A DNA stretch of 64,000 nucleotides from Methylocystis parvus OBBP (GCF_027571405.1 NZ_CP092968.1:248001-312000); one strand, 5' to 3'. Counted from the stretch's first letter, positions 1-10,979 are shown. The notes: generated by a model not told the origin, from the sequence alone. A program made the numbers and translations.

Positions 1-155
1 ACTCATCCTCCAGGCTTTCGAGCGTCCCGCCGGGAGGGCCCAACCTCCGTATCCCGTAAGCCTCGCGCCTAAATCTCCCACGAGCTGCATAACAGATAGT
101 TAGAAACTTGATCTTAAATCCTGGAAGGGTTTCGAGCGCGTATTTCGGGGGTTCC

Positions 156-1211
156 ATGGCAAGTTGGCGGGAGCGGGCGATCGGCGCCGGCATGCGGCTC
201 TTTCAGGCGAGCGGCGCGCATCGGCTCGCCGCTCCCTTCACGCGCGGCCTTGGCGCGATCCTCATGTTCCACCGCGTCAGGCCGAATCCCGGCGAAGCTT
301 TCGCGCCGAATGCGGGCCTGGAGATTACGCCGGATTTTCTCGACAATCTTCTCGGGCATTTGCGCGCTCGCGGCTACGAAATCCTCTCGCTCGACGCCGC
401 GCTCGGGCGCCTTCGCGGGGAAGAGTCGACGGGGCGGCCCTTCGTCGCGCTCACTTTCGACGACGGCTATCGCGACCTCGTGGAACATGCGCTCCCCATA
501 CTGGAGCGGCGGCGCGCGCCCTTCACGGCCTATGTGACGGCCGGCTTCGCTGATCGCGCCGCGCGGCTCTGGTGGCTCGAAATGGAACAGGCGATGCGAC
601 GCCTTTCCCGGGTAGAGATCGACGTCGGCGGCCGGCGCATCATGCGCGACTGCGCAACGGCGGCCGAGAAGAGCGCGGCCTTCGGGGAAATCTATTGGGC
701 CATACGCGACGGCGGCGAAGCGCAATTGCTGGAGGTCGCAGCGGCGCTCACGGCGCAGGCGGGCGTCGACTCCCAAGCCCTGACGGCCGAGGCCTGCCTC
801 GACTGGGGGGCGATCGCAGGGCTGGCGCGCCATGAACTTGCGACGATCGGCGCGCACTCGCTCACCCATCCGCGCCTCGCCAAGCTCGACGAGGGCGCCG
901 CTCGTCGCGAGATGGCGGAAAGCCGCGACCGTATCGCACAGGAGACGGGCGTGACGCCGACGCATTTCTGCTATCCCGTCGGAGACGCGACCTCGGCCGG
1001 CGCGCGCGAATTCCGGCTTGCGGCGACGCTCGGTTTCGAGAGCGCCGTCACAACGCGGCCGGGGATGATTTTCCCCGAGCATCGCCGCCATTTGCATGCG
1101 CTTCCCCGCCTCTCTGTGAACGGCAAACATCAAAGCCTCGCGGCGCTCGACGTGCTCTTGAGCGGCGCGCCCTTCGCCCTGATGAATCGCGGCCGTCGCG
1201 TCGCGGCGTGA
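156..1211 (+). CDS. polysaccharide deacetylase family protein
   Basis: A 351-residue NodB-fold deacetylase that would remove acetyl groups from a polysaccharide or peptidoglycan amino sugar. The first metal/catalytic motif TFDDGY is at about residues 100-105, and the second metal-binding motif HSLTH (HxxxH) is at about 234-238. I chose the ATG at 156 because a G-rich stretch (cgggggttcc) lies just before it; a TTG at 108 in the same frame has no such site. There is no clear signal peptide. The family assignment is firm; the substrate is unknown. It is followed by a membrane J-domain protein only 17 bases downstream. Confidence 0.85.
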   Translation: MASWRERAIGAGMRLFQASGAHRLAAPFTRGLGAILMFHRVRPNPGEAFAPNAGLEITPDFLDNLLGHLRARGYEILSLDAALGRLRGEESTGRPFVALTFDDGYRDLVEHALPILERRRAPFTAYVTAGFADRAARLWWLEMEQAMRRLSRVEIDVGGRRIMRDCATAAEKSAAFGEIYWAIRDGGEAQLLEVAAALTAQAGVDSQALTAEACLDWGAIAGLARHELATIGAHSLTHPRLAKLDEGAARREMAESRDRIAQETGVTPTHFCYPVGDATSAGAREFRLAATLGFESAVTTRPGMIFPEHRRHLHALPRLSVNGKHQSLAALDVLLSGAPFALMNRGRRVAA

Positions 1212-1228
1212 CCTGAAGGAGAACGGCG

Positions 1229-2152
1229 ATCAGTTTCGATCCCTTCGAAGCCTCCTGGCGGGAGGTCGAGCTTGGCGAATCGCGCGGCGTGCTGCTCCCG
1301 GCGATGGCGGCCGGACTGATCTCCGCGGGCCTGACCCTCGGCGTCTTTCTCGCGCTGCACGTCACGGTCCCGGCCGACCTCGAGCAGCTCTCCGCGACGG
1401 ACGCCGCCATGCGCCATTACGCGGAGGCGGGCTATTTTCCGCTCCAGGCGGCGGCGGAGGCGGATGGACGCCACGCCCTTTCGGCCGGCGCGGCCTTCCA
1501 GACCTTTGGCGGCCTCTTCATCATGTTCATGTCGGCCGCCTATGGCGGCTGGCGCGGCGTCACAAATCCGCGCGCACGCGGATGGACCAATGCTTTCTGG
1601 ATGACGAGCGTCACCGCGATCTGCCTGTTGCTCTGGGCTTTCCACGGACTGACCTTGCAAAAGCTCGACTATCTGATCGGTGCGGACGGGCTCGGCGCCC
1701 GCGCGCTGCCCGCCGTCGTGCTTCTCAAGCGCGGCCTCTACGCCGCAGGCCTCGCTTCCTTCCTCTGCCTCTTCGCGCATGACATGGGCTATCGCCTCCG
1801 CGAAGCCCTGGTCGATTTCGGCGTGATCGGGGAGGACGAGGAACGCACAAGTCGGGAAAAGCCGCGGCCCTTCAAAAGCAAAGGCTGGTCGCGCCGCATC
1901 ACGGACGATCTGGATCCGCCCGGAGCGGAGGAGGGCGGCTTCGGCCATCGCGGGGCTGCGCCGCCATGGGGCGCGCCGTCGAGCGAGGAGGCCCGCGCCC
2001 GCGCGACGCTCGGCGTCGGCTCCAATGCGTCGAGACGCGAAATCGAGCGCGCCTATCGCTCGCAGATGAAGCGGGCGCATCCCGACCATGGGGGCTCGGT
2101 GGAGCGCGCCGCCGCCCTCAACGCCGCTCGCGACATGCTGCTCGGCAAATGA
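1229..2152 (+). CDS. membrane-anchored J-domain (DnaJ-like) protein with apparent ATC start
   Basis: Three to four hydrophobic segments fill the N-terminal two thirds. The C-terminal ~50 residues form a J-domain with the diagnostic HPD (KRAHPDHGG), so the protein should recruit and stimulate a DnaK-type Hsp70 at the inner membrane, in the manner of TIM14/DjlA-type proteins. The first canonical start in frame is GTG at 1289, which has no ribosome binding site. The frame stays open upstream to an ATC at 1229 preceded by AAGGAG (1216-1221) with an ideal 7-base spacer; this gives a natural-looking N-terminus (SFDPFEASWREVELGE). I therefore prefer 1229 (307 residues), with 1289 (287 residues) as the conservative alternative. 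Confidence 0.7.
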   Translation: MSFDPFEASWREVELGESRGVLLPAMAAGLISAGLTLGVFLALHVTVPADLEQLSATDAAMRHYAEAGYFPLQAAAEADGRHALSAGAAFQTFGGLFIMFMSAAYGGWRGVTNPRARGWTNAFWMTSVTAICLLLWAFHGLTLQKLDYLIGADGLGARALPAVVLLKRGLYAAGLASFLCLFAHDMGYRLREALVDFGVIGEDEERTSREKPRPFKSKGWSRRITDDLDPPGAEEGGFGHRGAAPPWGAPSSEEARARATLGVGSNASRREIERAYRSQMKRAHPDHGGSVERAAALNAARDMLLGK

Positions 2153-2254
2153 CGGGCTGAAACTCGACCATTCGCCTGACCCCTTGAAACCCCTAGCAAA
2201 GCTGGGGCAGAGCGCCTATTTTTGACAGAAATCAGACAAAGCGGAGCGGGATCG

Positions 2255-3493
2255 ATGAGCCTGATGGGCTATCTTATTTGCGGGGCGATCGCCCTTTCGG
2301 CGGGTTTGGGCGTCTATCTGCGCATGCGGCAGACCGAGAATGTGACCGTCAATCGCGACGCGGTGCCGGCTGATTTCGCGAAGGCGGTGACGCTGGACGA
2401 ACACCGCCGCGCCGCCGACTACACCATCGCGCGCTCGCGCTTCGGAATGGGCGAGACGCTGTACGACGCTCTTCTCTCCATCATCTGGCTCGCGGCCTGG
2501 ATGGGTCCCCTCTATGCGCTCGTTTCGCAGGCGGTCGCGCCGGGGCTGACGCGCAGCGTCGTCTTCGTTCTCGTCGCCGGCTTCGTCAGCCATCTCTTCG
2601 AATTGCCTTTCTCCCTTGCGAACGCCTTCATTCTCGAGGAGCGTTTCGGTTTCAACCGCCTCACGCCCAAAACCTTTCTCCTCGACGAGCTGAAAAGCGT
2701 CGCGCTCGGCTTCGGCATCGCCGCGCCGCTGCTCTACGGCATGTTCTGGCTGCTCGGCGCCTTCCCGGAAAGCTGGTGGCTCTTCGCCTATGTCGCCTTC
2801 ATGGGGCTGACCATCGCCATGACGCTCGTCTATCCGACCTTCATCGCGCCGCTCTTCAACAAATTCACGCCGCTGGAGGAGGGCTCGACAAAAGCGCGCA
2901 TGGAGGCGCTGCTCGCGAAATGCGGCTTTGAGTCCAAGGGCCTTTACGTGATGGACGCGTCGAAGCGTTCCGCCCATGGCAACGCCTATTTCACCGGCTT
3001 CGGCAAAGCGAAGCGCATCGTCTTCTTCGACACGCTGCTCGAAAAACACTCGCTCGACGAGATCGAATCGATTCTCGCTCACGAACTCGGCCATTTCAAA
3101 TATGGCCATGTGCGGCAGATGCTCGTGCAGGCGGCGTTGATCGCCTTTGTCGGATTCGCGGCCCTGCACTGGGCCTTCGGCAGCGAGACCTTCGCGAGCT
3201 GGTTCGGCCTGCCCAACGATCCGGGAGTCGTCTTCGTCGCGCTGCTCATCGCGAAGGAGCCGATTTCGCATCTCCTGCATCCGCTCCTCGCCTATCGCTC
3301 GCGCAAGAACGAGTTCGAGGCGGATGATTTCGCGCGGCGCATCGTCGGCAAGGAGCCGATGATCTCCGCCCTGACGCGGCTGACGCGAGACAATCTCTCG
3401 ACGCTCACGCCCGATCCGCTCTACGCGAAGTTCTATTTCTCGCATCCGCCGGTTCCGGTGCGCGTGGCGCAATTACGCGGCGCGGAAGGGTAG
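2255..3493 (+). CDS. M48 family zinc metalloprotease (Ste24/CAAX protease-like)
   Basis: An integral-membrane zinc endopeptidase of the M48A (Ste24-like) type, about 412 residues. The zinc motif HELGH is at about residues 276-280, and the third ligand Glu is in NEFEADDFA at about 355. Hydrophobic helices surround the active site, including an N-terminal anchor. The length matches Ste24-like proteins rather than the shorter HtpX. The start is set at ATG 2255, preceded by GGAGCGGGATCG; an upstream TTG at 2222 is less likely. Bacterial members are inferred to act in membrane-protein quality control, since protein prenylation is not expected here. A bidirectional-looking terminator follows. Confidence 0.88.
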   Translation: MSLMGYLICGAIALSAGLGVYLRMRQTENVTVNRDAVPADFAKAVTLDEHRRAADYTIARSRFGMGETLYDALLSIIWLAAWMGPLYALVSQAVAPGLTRSVVFVLVAGFVSHLFELPFSLANAFILEERFGFNRLTPKTFLLDELKSVALGFGIAAPLLYGMFWLLGAFPESWWLFAYVAFMGLTIAMTLVYPTFIAPLFNKFTPLEEGSTKARMEALLAKCGFESKGLYVMDASKRSAHGNAYFTGFGKAKRIVFFDTLLEKHSLDEIESILAHELGHFKYGHVRQMLVQAALIAFVGFAALHWAFGSETFASWFGLPNDPGVVFVALLIAKEPISHLLHPLLAYRSRKNEFEADDFARRIVGKEPMISALTRLTRDNLSTLTPDPLYAKFYFSHPPVPVRVAQLRGAEG

Positions 3494-3530
3494 GGGCCAT
3501 CGGCGGCGATGAAATAAAGGATGAAATAAA

Positions 3531-3554
3531 AAAGGGGCCTGGACGGGCCCCTTT
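3531..3554. terminator. intrinsic terminator between convergent genes
   Basis: A 9-bp perfect stem (AAAGGGGCC / GGCCCCTTT) encloses a 6-base loop, with an A-rich run before it and CCTTTTCT after it. It sits between the end of the M48 protease (+) and the end of the small Gly/Tyr-rich protein (-), so it could serve both directions. Confidence 0.75.
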
Positions 3555-3575
3555 CCTTTTCTCGGCCGTCTCGAT

Positions 3576-3830
3576 TCACCAGCGGCGATAATAGGGACGG
3601 TAATAGGGGGCGCGAACCGCTGCGCCGCCGTAAGGGCCGACATAGGCCCCGCCGCCATAGCGTCCGCGATAAGCTGTGCCGCCATAGGGGCCGCGCACGA
3701 CCGAGCCGTTCGGTCCGGCGCAGCCGGCGCGATAGGGGCCGCGCGCGCAAACCACCGCTTCGGCGATGTCGATCGTCGCGAGCAGCGATGCGCTCGCAAG
3801 GGCGGCCGCAACAAGCATTTTCTTCATCAT
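3576..3830 (-). CDS. small secreted Gly/Tyr/Arg-rich protein
   Basis: An 84-residue protein with a clear Sec signal peptide (MMKKMLVAAALASASLLATI), probably cleaved after IAEA. The mature part is a low-complexity array of GPY/GGxY/RGRY units with two cysteines and ends in YYRPYYRRW. The start is fixed by AGGAG six bases before the ATG at 3830. Similar short tyrosine/glycine-rich secreted proteins are common unknowns in Rhizobiales. I recognise no domain and assign no function; a structural or surface role is only a guess. Confidence 0.65.
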   Translation of the reverse strand: MMKKMLVAAALASASLLATIDIAEAVVCARGPYRAGCAGPNGSVVRGPYGGTAYRGRYGGGAYVGPYGGAAVRAPYYRPYYRRW

Positions 3831-4280
3831 CTTTCTCTCCTTTGAACGTCCGCCCCTCATTTTTTTGCAGCGGCAGGTCAAGCTTCGCCGTGCGCGTCGA
3901 GATTAGACCGCTTCTGCGACGAAAACAAAGCGGCGGCCCCGAGGTTCAGGCGCCCAAACCTCAGGATCGAGGGCGAGGACGTTCTGATATTCACATGGGA
4001 GGAGAAGGATGGGCCTCGCGCGCAGCTTTCGATGCGCAGGGGCTTCGGCGTTTCGACGAAAGCGGCTTGCGGCACAAGCTGCGTCTGCCGGCGACGGCGA
4101 TCAGTTGAGGCGCGCGCCCCCTCGCCGCCATGTTGTGCAACTGGCGCCTATCCGTCCGTCACCCTGCGGGAATTGAAAGCAAAATCATTCCTTTTCTGCC
4201 AATCCGATTGACTTGCCCCCCCGCGCTTCCGCTTAATTCCTTTCGCGGCGCAACATGCCGCTTCGCGAAAGGCGCCCTCC
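3831..4280. other. intergenic region without a supported gene
   Basis: About 450 bases between the divergently transcribed small secreted protein and the transglutaminase operon. The short open frames here have atypical composition and no ribosome binding sites. The region should hold both divergent promoters, but I could not assign a convincing -35/-10 pair. Confidence 0.6.
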
Positions 4281-7200
4281 TTGTCGATCCAAGTCGCGCT
4301 GCATCACGTCACGCATTACAAATATGATCGCCCGGTCGGCCTCGGCCCGCAGGTGATCCGACTGCGCCCCGCGCCGCATTGCCGGACGCGCGTCACGAGC
4401 TACTCGCTGAAAATCCTGCCGACCGAGCATTTCATCAACTGGCAGCAGGACCCGCATGGCAATTGGCAGGCGCGGCTGGTCTTTCAGGAAAAGGCGCGGG
4501 AGTTCAAGATCGAGGTCGATCTCCTCGCGGAGATGGCGGTCTTCAATCCTTTCGACTTTTTCGTCGAGCCCTACGCCGAGGAGTTTCCTTTCGTCTATAA
4601 GGCGGAGCTGGCGACGGAACTCGCCGCCTATCTCGAGATCGAACCCTCGGGCGCCGCGCTGGAGGATTATGTCGGCGCGATTTCGCGCGAAAAGCGGCGC
4701 GTCATCGACTTCCTCGTCGACCTCAACGCGCAGCTTCAGAAAGACATTCGCTACGTCATCCGCATGGAGCCCGGCGTGCAGACGCCCGAGGAGACGCTGA
4801 CGCTGCGTTCCGGCTCCTGCCGCGACTCGGCCTGGCTCCTCGTGCAAATCCTGCGGCGTCTCGGCTTCGCCGCGCGCTTCGTTTCCGGCTATCTCATCCA
4901 GCTCAAGGAAGACCTCGATCCGATCGAAGGCCCGATGGGCACGGATCATGATTTCACCGATCTGCACGCCTGGACCGAAGTCTATATCCCCGGCGCGGGT
5001 TGGGTCGGCCTCGACGCGACCTCGGGTCTCTTCTGCGGCGAAGGACATCTGCCGCTGTGCGGCGCGCCGCATTACCGCTCCTGCGCGCCGGTCTCCGGTC
5101 TCGTCGAGCCCGCGGAGTGCAATTTCAATTTTGAGATGCGCGTCGAGCGCATTCGCGAAGCGCCGCGCATCACGGCGCCTTTCTCGGACGACGCGTGGAA
5201 ACGGCTCGACAGGCTTGGCGAAGCGGTCGATGAGGATTTGAAGGCGCAGGACGTGCGCCTCACCATGGGCGGCGAGCCGACTTTCGTCTCCATCGACGAT
5301 TTTCAGTCGCCGGAATGGAACACGGCCGCGGTCGGCCCGACCAAGCGCGGGCTTTCCGACGCTTTGATCCGTCGGCTGCGCACCCGCTTTGGCCCGGGCG
5401 GCTTTCTCCATTACGGACAGGGCAAATGGTATCCGGGCGAAAGCCTGCCGCGCTGGGCCTTCGCGCTTTATTGGCGCAGGGACGGCAAGCCGGTCTGGAA
5501 AAACCCGGGTCTTGTCTCGGGCATGGCGCCCAATACGGAGGTCGCCAATCCGCTGAACGCCGGCCGCTTCTGCTTCGAGCTCGCGGAGACGCTCGGCGTC
5601 GGCAGGGATTTCGTCATCCCGGCCTATGAAGACCCCGCGCATTGGATGTTGAAGGAGGGACAGCTTCCGATCAACGTCGATCCGCTCGACCCCAAGACCG
5701 AGGACCCCGAGGAGCGCGCGCGCATGGTGCGCGTCTTCGAACGCGGCCTGTCTTCGCCAACGGGTTATGTGCTTCCGATCCAGCGCTGGAATGCGCGCGC
5801 CGAGCAGCGCTGGCTTTCCGAGCGCTGGCCGCTGCGGCGCGGGCGTCTGTTCCTCGCGCCCGGCGACTCGCCGGTCGGGCTGCGCCTGCCGCTGAACGCC
5901 TTGCCTTGGGTCCCGGCCTCGTCCTATCCCTATATCCACAATCAGGACCCGTTCGAGGATCGCGGGCCCTTGCCCGACCCCTCGCATCTCCAGCAGATTT
6001 ACAGCGAGACGCGCGCGACCCGGCAGGACGTAATGGGCCAATCCATCGTCGAGGGCGTCGTTCGCACCGCTCTGGCGGTCGAGCCGCGCGACGGCGTGCT
6101 TTGCGTCTTCATGCCGCCGGTCGAGCGCCTCGAGGATTATCTCGAACTGCTCGTGGCGGTGGAGACGACGGCGGAAGAACTCGCCATGCCGCTGCATATC
6201 GAAGGCTATCCGCCGCCGGTCGATCCGCGTCTGGAGGTCGTGAAGGTGACGCCCGATCCGGGCGTCATCGAAGTCAACATTCATCCTGCCGCATCGTGGC
6301 GCGAAGCGGTGGAGAACACCACGACGCTTTACGACGAAGCGCGGCAGGCGCGGCTCACCACCAGCAAATTCATGACGGACGGACGCTGCGTCGGATCGGG
6401 CGGCGGCAATCATGTCGTGCTCGGCGGCGCGACGCCGCCGGACTCCCCCTTTCTGCGCCGCCCCGATCTCCTGAAAAGCCTCGTGCTTTATTGGCAGCGC
6501 CATCCGTCGCTCTCTTATCTCTTTTCGGGACTTTTCATCGGGCCGACAAGTCAGAGCCCCCGCATCGACGAAGCGCGGCACGATGCGCTTTACGAACTCG
6601 AAATCGCGCTCGGCAATACGCCGGGGCCGGCGGATTACGGCTATCCGATCTGGCTCGTGGACCGGCTCTATCGCAATCTGCTCGTCGACGTTTCCGGCAA
6701 TACGCATCGTTCGGAAATCTGCATCGACAAGCTTTATTCGCCCGATGGCCCGACAGGCCGTCTCGGCCTTGTCGAATTCCGCGCTTTCGAAATGCCGCCC
6801 GACGCGCGCATGAGCCTCGCGCAGCAACTCCTGCTGCGCGCGCTGGTCGCGTGGTTCTGGCGCGAGCCGCAGGAAGGCGCTTGCGTGCGCTGGGGAACGG
6901 CGCTGCATGACAAGTTCATGCTGCCGCATTTCGTCTGGGCCGATTTCCTTGGCGTGCTCGACGATCTCAAACGCGCCGGCTATCCGTTCGAGGCGGAATG
7001 GTTCCAGGCGCAATATGAGTTCCGCTTCCCGCTCGCCGGCCGCGTCGAGCATGGCGGCGTCACGCTCGAAATCCGCCATGCGCTCGAACCCTGGCATGTG
7101 CTTGGCGAAGAGGGCGCCGTTGGCGGCACGGTGCGCTTTGTGGATTCATCGGTCGAACGCCTCGAAGTGAAGGCGATGCATGTCGCGCCGAACCGCCATG

Positions 7201-7574
7201 TCGTCGCCTGCAACGGCCGCCGCGTGCCGCTCGCCTCCACCGGCGTCGTGGGCGAGGCGGTTGCGGGCGTGCGCTTCAAGGCGTGGCAGCCGGCCTCCGG
7301 CATGCACCCGACGATCCCCTGCCACACGCCGCTCACCTTCGACATTGTCGACAGTTGGAGCAACCGCTCGCTGGGGGGCTGCCTCTATCACAGCGCGCAT
7401 CCGGGCGGGCGCAATTACGACACCTTTCCGGTCAATTTTCACGAGGCCGAATCCCGGCGGCTTTCGCGCTTCCAGGATCACGGCCATACGCCCGGCCGCG
7501 TGGAGCCGCCGCGCGAGGAACAAGCGGGCGAGTTCCCGCTGACGCTTGATTTGCGGAGGCGATTTGGCCGTTGA
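4281..7574 (+). CDS. large transglutaminase-like protein with DUF2126 C-terminal domain
   Basis: A 1097-residue protein that opens a four-gene overlapping operon. The N-terminal ~300 residues are a bacterial transglutaminase-like region: a beta-rich N-terminal segment, then the papain-fold triad Cys180 (SGSCRDSAW), His229 (DLHAWTEVY) and Asp245 (GLDATSGL). The remaining ~750 residues match the DUF2126 extension typical of this family. The TTG start at 4281 begins with the conserved N-terminus [18 protein letters not shown]. Family members occur with circularly permuted ATP-grasp and alpha-E proteins, as here. They are predicted to form, break or exchange amide bonds in peptides; the substrate is unknown. 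Confidence 0.9.
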   Translation: MSIQVALHHVTHYKYDRPVGLGPQVIRLRPAPHCRTRVTSYSLKILPTEHFINWQQDPHGNWQARLVFQEKAREFKIEVDLLAEMAVFNPFDFFVEPYAEEFPFVYKAELATELAAYLEIEPSGAALEDYVGAISREKRRVIDFLVDLNAQLQKDIRYVIRMEPGVQTPEETLTLRSGSCRDSAWLLVQILRRLGFAARFVSGYLIQLKEDLDPIEGPMGTDHDFTDLHAWTEVYIPGAGWVGLDATSGLFCGEGHLPLCGAPHYRSCAPVSGLVEPAECNFNFEMRVERIREAPRITAPFSDDAWKRLDRLGEAVDEDLKAQDVRLTMGGEPTFVSIDDFQSPEWNTAAVGPTKRGLSDALIRRLRTRFGPGGFLHYGQGKWYPGESLPRWAFALYWRRDGKPVWKNPGLVSGMAPNTEVANPLNAGRFCFELAETLGVGRDFVIPAYEDPAHWMLKEGQLPINVDPLDPKTEDPEERARMVRVFERGLSSPTGYVLPIQRWNARAEQRWLSERWPLRRGRLFLAPGDSPVGLRLPLNALPWVPASSYPYIHNQDPFEDRGPLPDPSHLQQIYSETRATRQDVMGQSIVEGVVRTALAVEPRDGVLCVFMPPVERLEDYLELLVAVETTAEELAMPLHIEGYPPPVDPRLEVVKVTPDPGVIEVNIHPAASWREAVENTTTLYDEARQARLTTSKFMTDGRCVGSGGGNHVVLGGATPPDSPFLRRPDLLKSLVLYWQRHPSLSYLFSGLFIGPTSQSPRIDEARHDALYELEIALGNTPGPADYGYPIWLVDRLYRNLLVDVSGNTHRSEICIDKLYSPDGPTGRLGLVEFRAFEMPPDARMSLAQQLLLRALVAWFWREPQEGACVRWGTALHDKFMLPHFVWADFLGVLDDLKRAGYPFEAEWFQAQYEFRFPLAGRVEHGGVTLEIRHALEPWHVLGEEGAVGGTVRFVDSSVERLEVKAMHVAPNRHVVACNGRRVPLASTGVVGEAVAGVRFKAWQPASGMHPTIPCHTPLTFDIVDSWSNRSLGGCLYHSAHPGGRNYDTFPVNFHEAESRRLSRFQDHGHTPGRVEPPREEQAGEFPLTLDLRRRFGR

Positions 7575-10098
7575 GCTCGACGCTGACGCGGCGGTCGATG
7601 CGAGACCAGGCGAAGAGGCGCAAAGGCTCGCCGCCTGGATTGCCGACTACCGTCCACTACCGGGCGTTCCGGACGAGCTGATCGGGCCGGACGGACGGCC
7701 GCGCGCGCATTGGTCGACGCTGCTCGACACGCTTGCGGGTCTTGGACAGTCGGGCGTGCGCAACCGCTTCGCCGCCGCCGAGCGGCGCATCAAGGACATG
7801 GGCGTCACCTATCGGGTGCATGGCGAGACGCGCGAACGTCCCTGGCCTTTGGGCCGTCTGCCCCTCCTCCTCACGGAAAGCGAATGGCGCGACATCGCGT
7901 CGGGGATCGCGCAGCGCGCGGAGCTGCTGGACCGCATCCTGCAGGACGTTTACGGCGAGGCGCGCCTCGTCGCGGAAGGGGCGCTGCCCGCGGCCGCGGT
8001 CGCGGGCTCGCCGGAATTCATCCGCCAGATGCGGGGCGTCAAACCCGTCGGCGGACGCTGGCTGCGCTTTTACGCGGTCGATATCGGGCGGGGGCCGGAC
8101 GGGAAATGGTGGGTCCTGGGCGACCGCGCGCAGGCCCCCTCCGGCGCGGGCTACGCCATCGAGAATCGCCTGATTCTCTCCCGCGCCTTTCCGAGCCTCT
8201 TTCGCGACATGAAAGTGCAGCGGCTCGCCGGCTTCTTTAGAGACTTCCGCGCCGGTCTCGCGGCGGCGGCCTCGCGCAGCGATCCGCGCATCTGTCTCAT
8301 GACGCCCGGCCCCTGGAGCGAGACCTATGCCGAGCAGGTCTATCTCGCGCGCTATCTCGGCTTTCTGCTCGTCGAAGGCGAAGACCTCGCGACGAGCGAA
8401 GGCAAGCTTCATGTGCGCACGGTCGCGGGGCTGAAGCGGGCCGACGTCGTGTGGCGGCGCGTCGACGCGGACTGGCTCGACCCGCTGGAGGCGAACGCGG
8501 CCTCCAAACTGGGCGTGCCGGGCTTCTTCGACGCCATTCGCAACGGCTCCGTCGCGATGGCGAACATGCCCGGCGCGGGCCTCGTCGAGTCGCGCGCGCT
8601 GATGAGCTTTCTCCCGACGCTGGCGCAAAGGCTCCTCGGCGAGAATCTGCGCCTGCCCAATGTCGCGACCTGGTGGTGCGGACAGGCGGCGGAGCGCGAC
8701 GAGATCATGCGCGCCTTCGACAGCCGCGCCATCGCGGGCGCCTATGGCGAGACCGCGGAGGGGCTCGGCGGCGCCCGCGCGGCGATCGGCGCGGAGCTCG
8801 ATCCGTTCCAGCGGGCGCGCCTCATCCGCGCGATCGAGACGCGCGGCATGGATTATGTCGGGCAAGAGATCGTGCAGCTCTCCACGACGCCGGTTTGGGA
8901 TGGAGAAGCGCTGACCCCGCGTCCGTTCTCGCTGCGCATCTTCGCGGCCGCGACGCCGGAAGGCTGGAAGATCATGCCCGGCGGATTCTGCCGCGTGTCG
9001 GATCAGCGCGACGCGCGCGCCGTCTCCATGGGATCGGGCGCGCAATCGGCCGACGTCTGGGTGACCGGCGACGAGGAGGCCGAAAATGCGACGACGCTTC
9101 TGCCGCTCAAGCCCGACGCGCCCGTTGTGCGCGTCCCCGGCAATCTTCCCAGCCGCGCCGCCGACAATCTTTTCTGGATGGGCCGCTATCTCGAACGCGC
9201 CGAAGCGACGCTGCGCATTGTGCGCTGTCTGTGCAACCGGCTGACCGAAACGCAGAGCATCGCGACGCAGGGGCGCCAGCCGATCGAACGATGCGAGCGC
9301 CTGCTTTTCGCATGGGGCGCCGCGGCGCCCTTTGCGGCGGCCCATCCCGGCGCCTTCATCGCGCTTACGGCTGCGAGCGACGCCGATTTCTACGGCTCGG
9401 CGCGCGCCATCGCCGGACAGGCGAAGCGCGCAGCCTCCATCGTGCGCGAACGACTGTCGCCGGATATGTGGCAATTGCTGGTGCGCCTCGAAATGCGTCT
9501 CGACCATTTGGTCGCGGACGCGCCGCCGGAGCCGGAAATCGTCGAGATGACGGAACGCGCGCTGCATACGCTCGCGGCTTTGTCGGGTCTGATGGACGAG
9601 AATTTCAACCGCGTCTCTGGCTGGGCCTTCATCGATCTCGGCAAGCGCGTCGAACGCGCGATCAACACCTGCCGCTTCGCCCGCCAGTTCGCCGATGACG
9701 ATCCGACGATCGAAACGCTCGACGCATTGCTCGAGCTTGTCGACTCGCAAATCTCCTATCGCTCGCGTTACCTTGCGGGCGCGGCGTTGGCGCCGACGCT
9801 GGACATCGCCATGCTCGATCCCTTCAATCCGCGCTCCGTCGCGTTTCAGACGCGGCGGATCGACGAGCATCTTTCCATGCTTCCCGCGCTTGTCGACGAC
9901 GGCATGATGGAGCCGCCCCGCCGGCTCGCGGTCTCGATACGCGCCGAACTCGAAGCGGAGGACGCCCGCCGGGTCGACGGCGCGCGCATTCTGTTCGTCG
10001 AACAGCGTCTGATGGCGCTCGCCAATGCGATTTCGGAGCGGTATTTCTCGCATGCCAGCGATCCGGCGCCGGCGGACAAGCGATCGAAGCTCGCGTGA
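7564..10098 (+). CDS. circularly permuted ATP-grasp / alpha-E domain fusion protein
   Basis: A protein of about 844 residues joining two proteins that are often separate. The first ~520 residues are the circularly permuted ATP-grasp (DUF404/DUF407), predicted to ligate amino groups to carboxylates using ATP. From about residue 526 ([19 protein letters not shown]) to the end is the alpha-helical alpha-E domain (DUF403). The preferred TTG start at 7564 follows GGAGG with a short spacer and overlaps the upstream stop by 11 bases; TTG 7546 is the alternative. Coupling to transglutaminases on both sides implies one peptide-modifying pathway. Confidence 0.88.
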   Translation: MAVELDADAAVDARPGEEAQRLAAWIADYRPLPGVPDELIGPDGRPRAHWSTLLDTLAGLGQSGVRNRFAAAERRIKDMGVTYRVHGETRERPWPLGRLPLLLTESEWRDIASGIAQRAELLDRILQDVYGEARLVAEGALPAAAVAGSPEFIRQMRGVKPVGGRWLRFYAVDIGRGPDGKWWVLGDRAQAPSGAGYAIENRLILSRAFPSLFRDMKVQRLAGFFRDFRAGLAAAASRSDPRICLMTPGPWSETYAEQVYLARYLGFLLVEGEDLATSEGKLHVRTVAGLKRADVVWRRVDADWLDPLEANAASKLGVPGFFDAIRNGSVAMANMPGAGLVESRALMSFLPTLAQRLLGENLRLPNVATWWCGQAAERDEIMRAFDSRAIAGAYGETAEGLGGARAAIGAELDPFQRARLIRAIETRGMDYVGQEIVQLSTTPVWDGEALTPRPFSLRIFAAATPEGWKIMPGGFCRVSDQRDARAVSMGSGAQSADVWVTGDEEAENATTLLPLKPDAPVVRVPGNLPSRAADNLFWMGRYLERAEATLRIVRCLCNRLTETQSIATQGRQPIERCERLLFAWGAAAPFAAAHPGAFIALTAASDADFYGSARAIAGQAKRAASIVRERLSPDMWQLLVRLEMRLDHLVADAPPEPEIVEMTERALHTLAALSGLMDENFNRVSGWAFIDLGKRVERAINTCRFARQFADDDPTIETLDALLELVDSQISYRSRYLAGAALAPTLDIAMLDPFNPRSVAFQTRRIDEHLSMLPALVDDGMMEPPRRLAVSIRAELEAEDARRVDGARILFVEQRLMALANAISERYFSHASDPAPADKRSKLA

Positions 10099-10979
10099 TT
10101 TACGACATCAGCCACGTCACCACCTACAGCTACGAAGCCAGCGTCGCTTCCGCACGCTGCGCGATCCGGCTGACGCCCCGCGACAGCAAGGGACAGCGTC
10201 TGTTGCGCAGCCGCATCGAGGCGGCGCCGATGCCGGACGCGACGCGGGAGAGCGTCGATTTCTTTGGCAATCGCATTATGGAGGCGACGATCCGCGAAGC
10301 CCATGCGCGCCTACGTATATCCGTTTCGGCGCGCGTCGACGTCGAGCGCGACGAGCCGCCCGCTCCCTGCCTCACGCCGCCATGGGAGACGATTCCGCGC
10401 GCGGCGGGCGCCGTGAAGACGCTGTCGCGCGAATCGCCGGTTCACTGGCTTTTCCCAAGCCGCCAGACGCCGCTCTACGCGCCCGTGACGGATTATGCGC
10501 GCATCAGCTTTCCGCCGGGCCGCCCCGTTCTGGAAGGCGCCGAGGAGCTGATGCGGCGCATCAAGTCCGACTTCGCCTATGACCCCAACGCCACGCATGT
10601 CGCAACCCCGCTCGCCGAGGCGTTCGAGGCGCGCGGCGGCGTCTGTCAGGATTTCGCGCATATCATGATCGCCGGCTTGCGCGGGCTTGCGCTGCCGGCC
10701 GCCTATGTCAGTGGCTATATCCGCACCGTCCCGGCGCCGGGGCAATCGCGGCTCGAAGGCGCCGACGCCTCCCATGCCTGGGTCGCCGTCTGGTGCGGCG
10801 AGCCTTTCGGCTGGATCCATCTCGATCCGACCAACGCCATGTACGCCAACGACAATCACATCGTCGTCGCCATCGGCCGCGACTATGCGGACGTGGCGCC
10901 GATCGACGGCGTAATCGTCGGGGCCGGGCGGCAGGCGCTCAGCGTCTCCGTCGACATCAAGGCCGTGGGGGCGCAATGA
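10095..10979 (+). CDS. transglutaminase family protein (short form)
   Basis: A 294-residue transglutaminase-like cysteine protein with Cys184 (GGVCQDFAHI), His227 (ASHAWVAVW) and Asp244 (HLDPTN). An N-terminal beta-domain starts [16 protein letters not shown]. Its GTG start overlaps the stop of the ATP-grasp/alpha-E gene (GTGA), which suggests translational coupling. It is the second amidotransferase/peptidase of the operon. The family is predicted to act on peptides made by the ATP-grasp partner, but no substrate is proven. Confidence 0.9.
   Translation: MIYDISHVTTYSYEASVASARCAIRLTPRDSKGQRLLRSRIEAAPMPDATRESVDFFGNRIMEATIREAHARLRISVSARVDVERDEPPAPCLTPPWETIPRAAGAVKTLSRESPVHWLFPSRQTPLYAPVTDYARISFPPGRPVLEGAEELMRRIKSDFAYDPNATHVATPLAEAFEARGGVCQDFAHIMIAGLRGLALPAAYVSGYIRTVPAPGQSRLEGADASHAWVAVWCGEPFGWIHLDPTNAMYANDNHIVVAIGRDYADVAPIDGVIVGAGRQALSVSVDIKAVGAQ

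Noticed and set aside
3788..4108. A 106-codon plus-strand frame before the transglutaminase operon
   Set aside because: It overlaps the signal peptide region of the small secreted gene on the other strand and has no ribosome binding site or recognisable pattern.
4233..7097. A 954-codon open frame on the minus strand opposite the large transglutaminase
   Set aside because: It is arginine/histidine-rich and mirrors the high GC3 of the sense gene; the plus-strand protein has complete catalytic motifs. It is an antisense shadow.
7657..10053. A 798-codon minus-strand frame opposite the ATP-grasp/alpha-E gene
   Set aside because: Same pattern of arginine-rich composition and no ribosome binding site or domain; the sense protein is clearly the real one.
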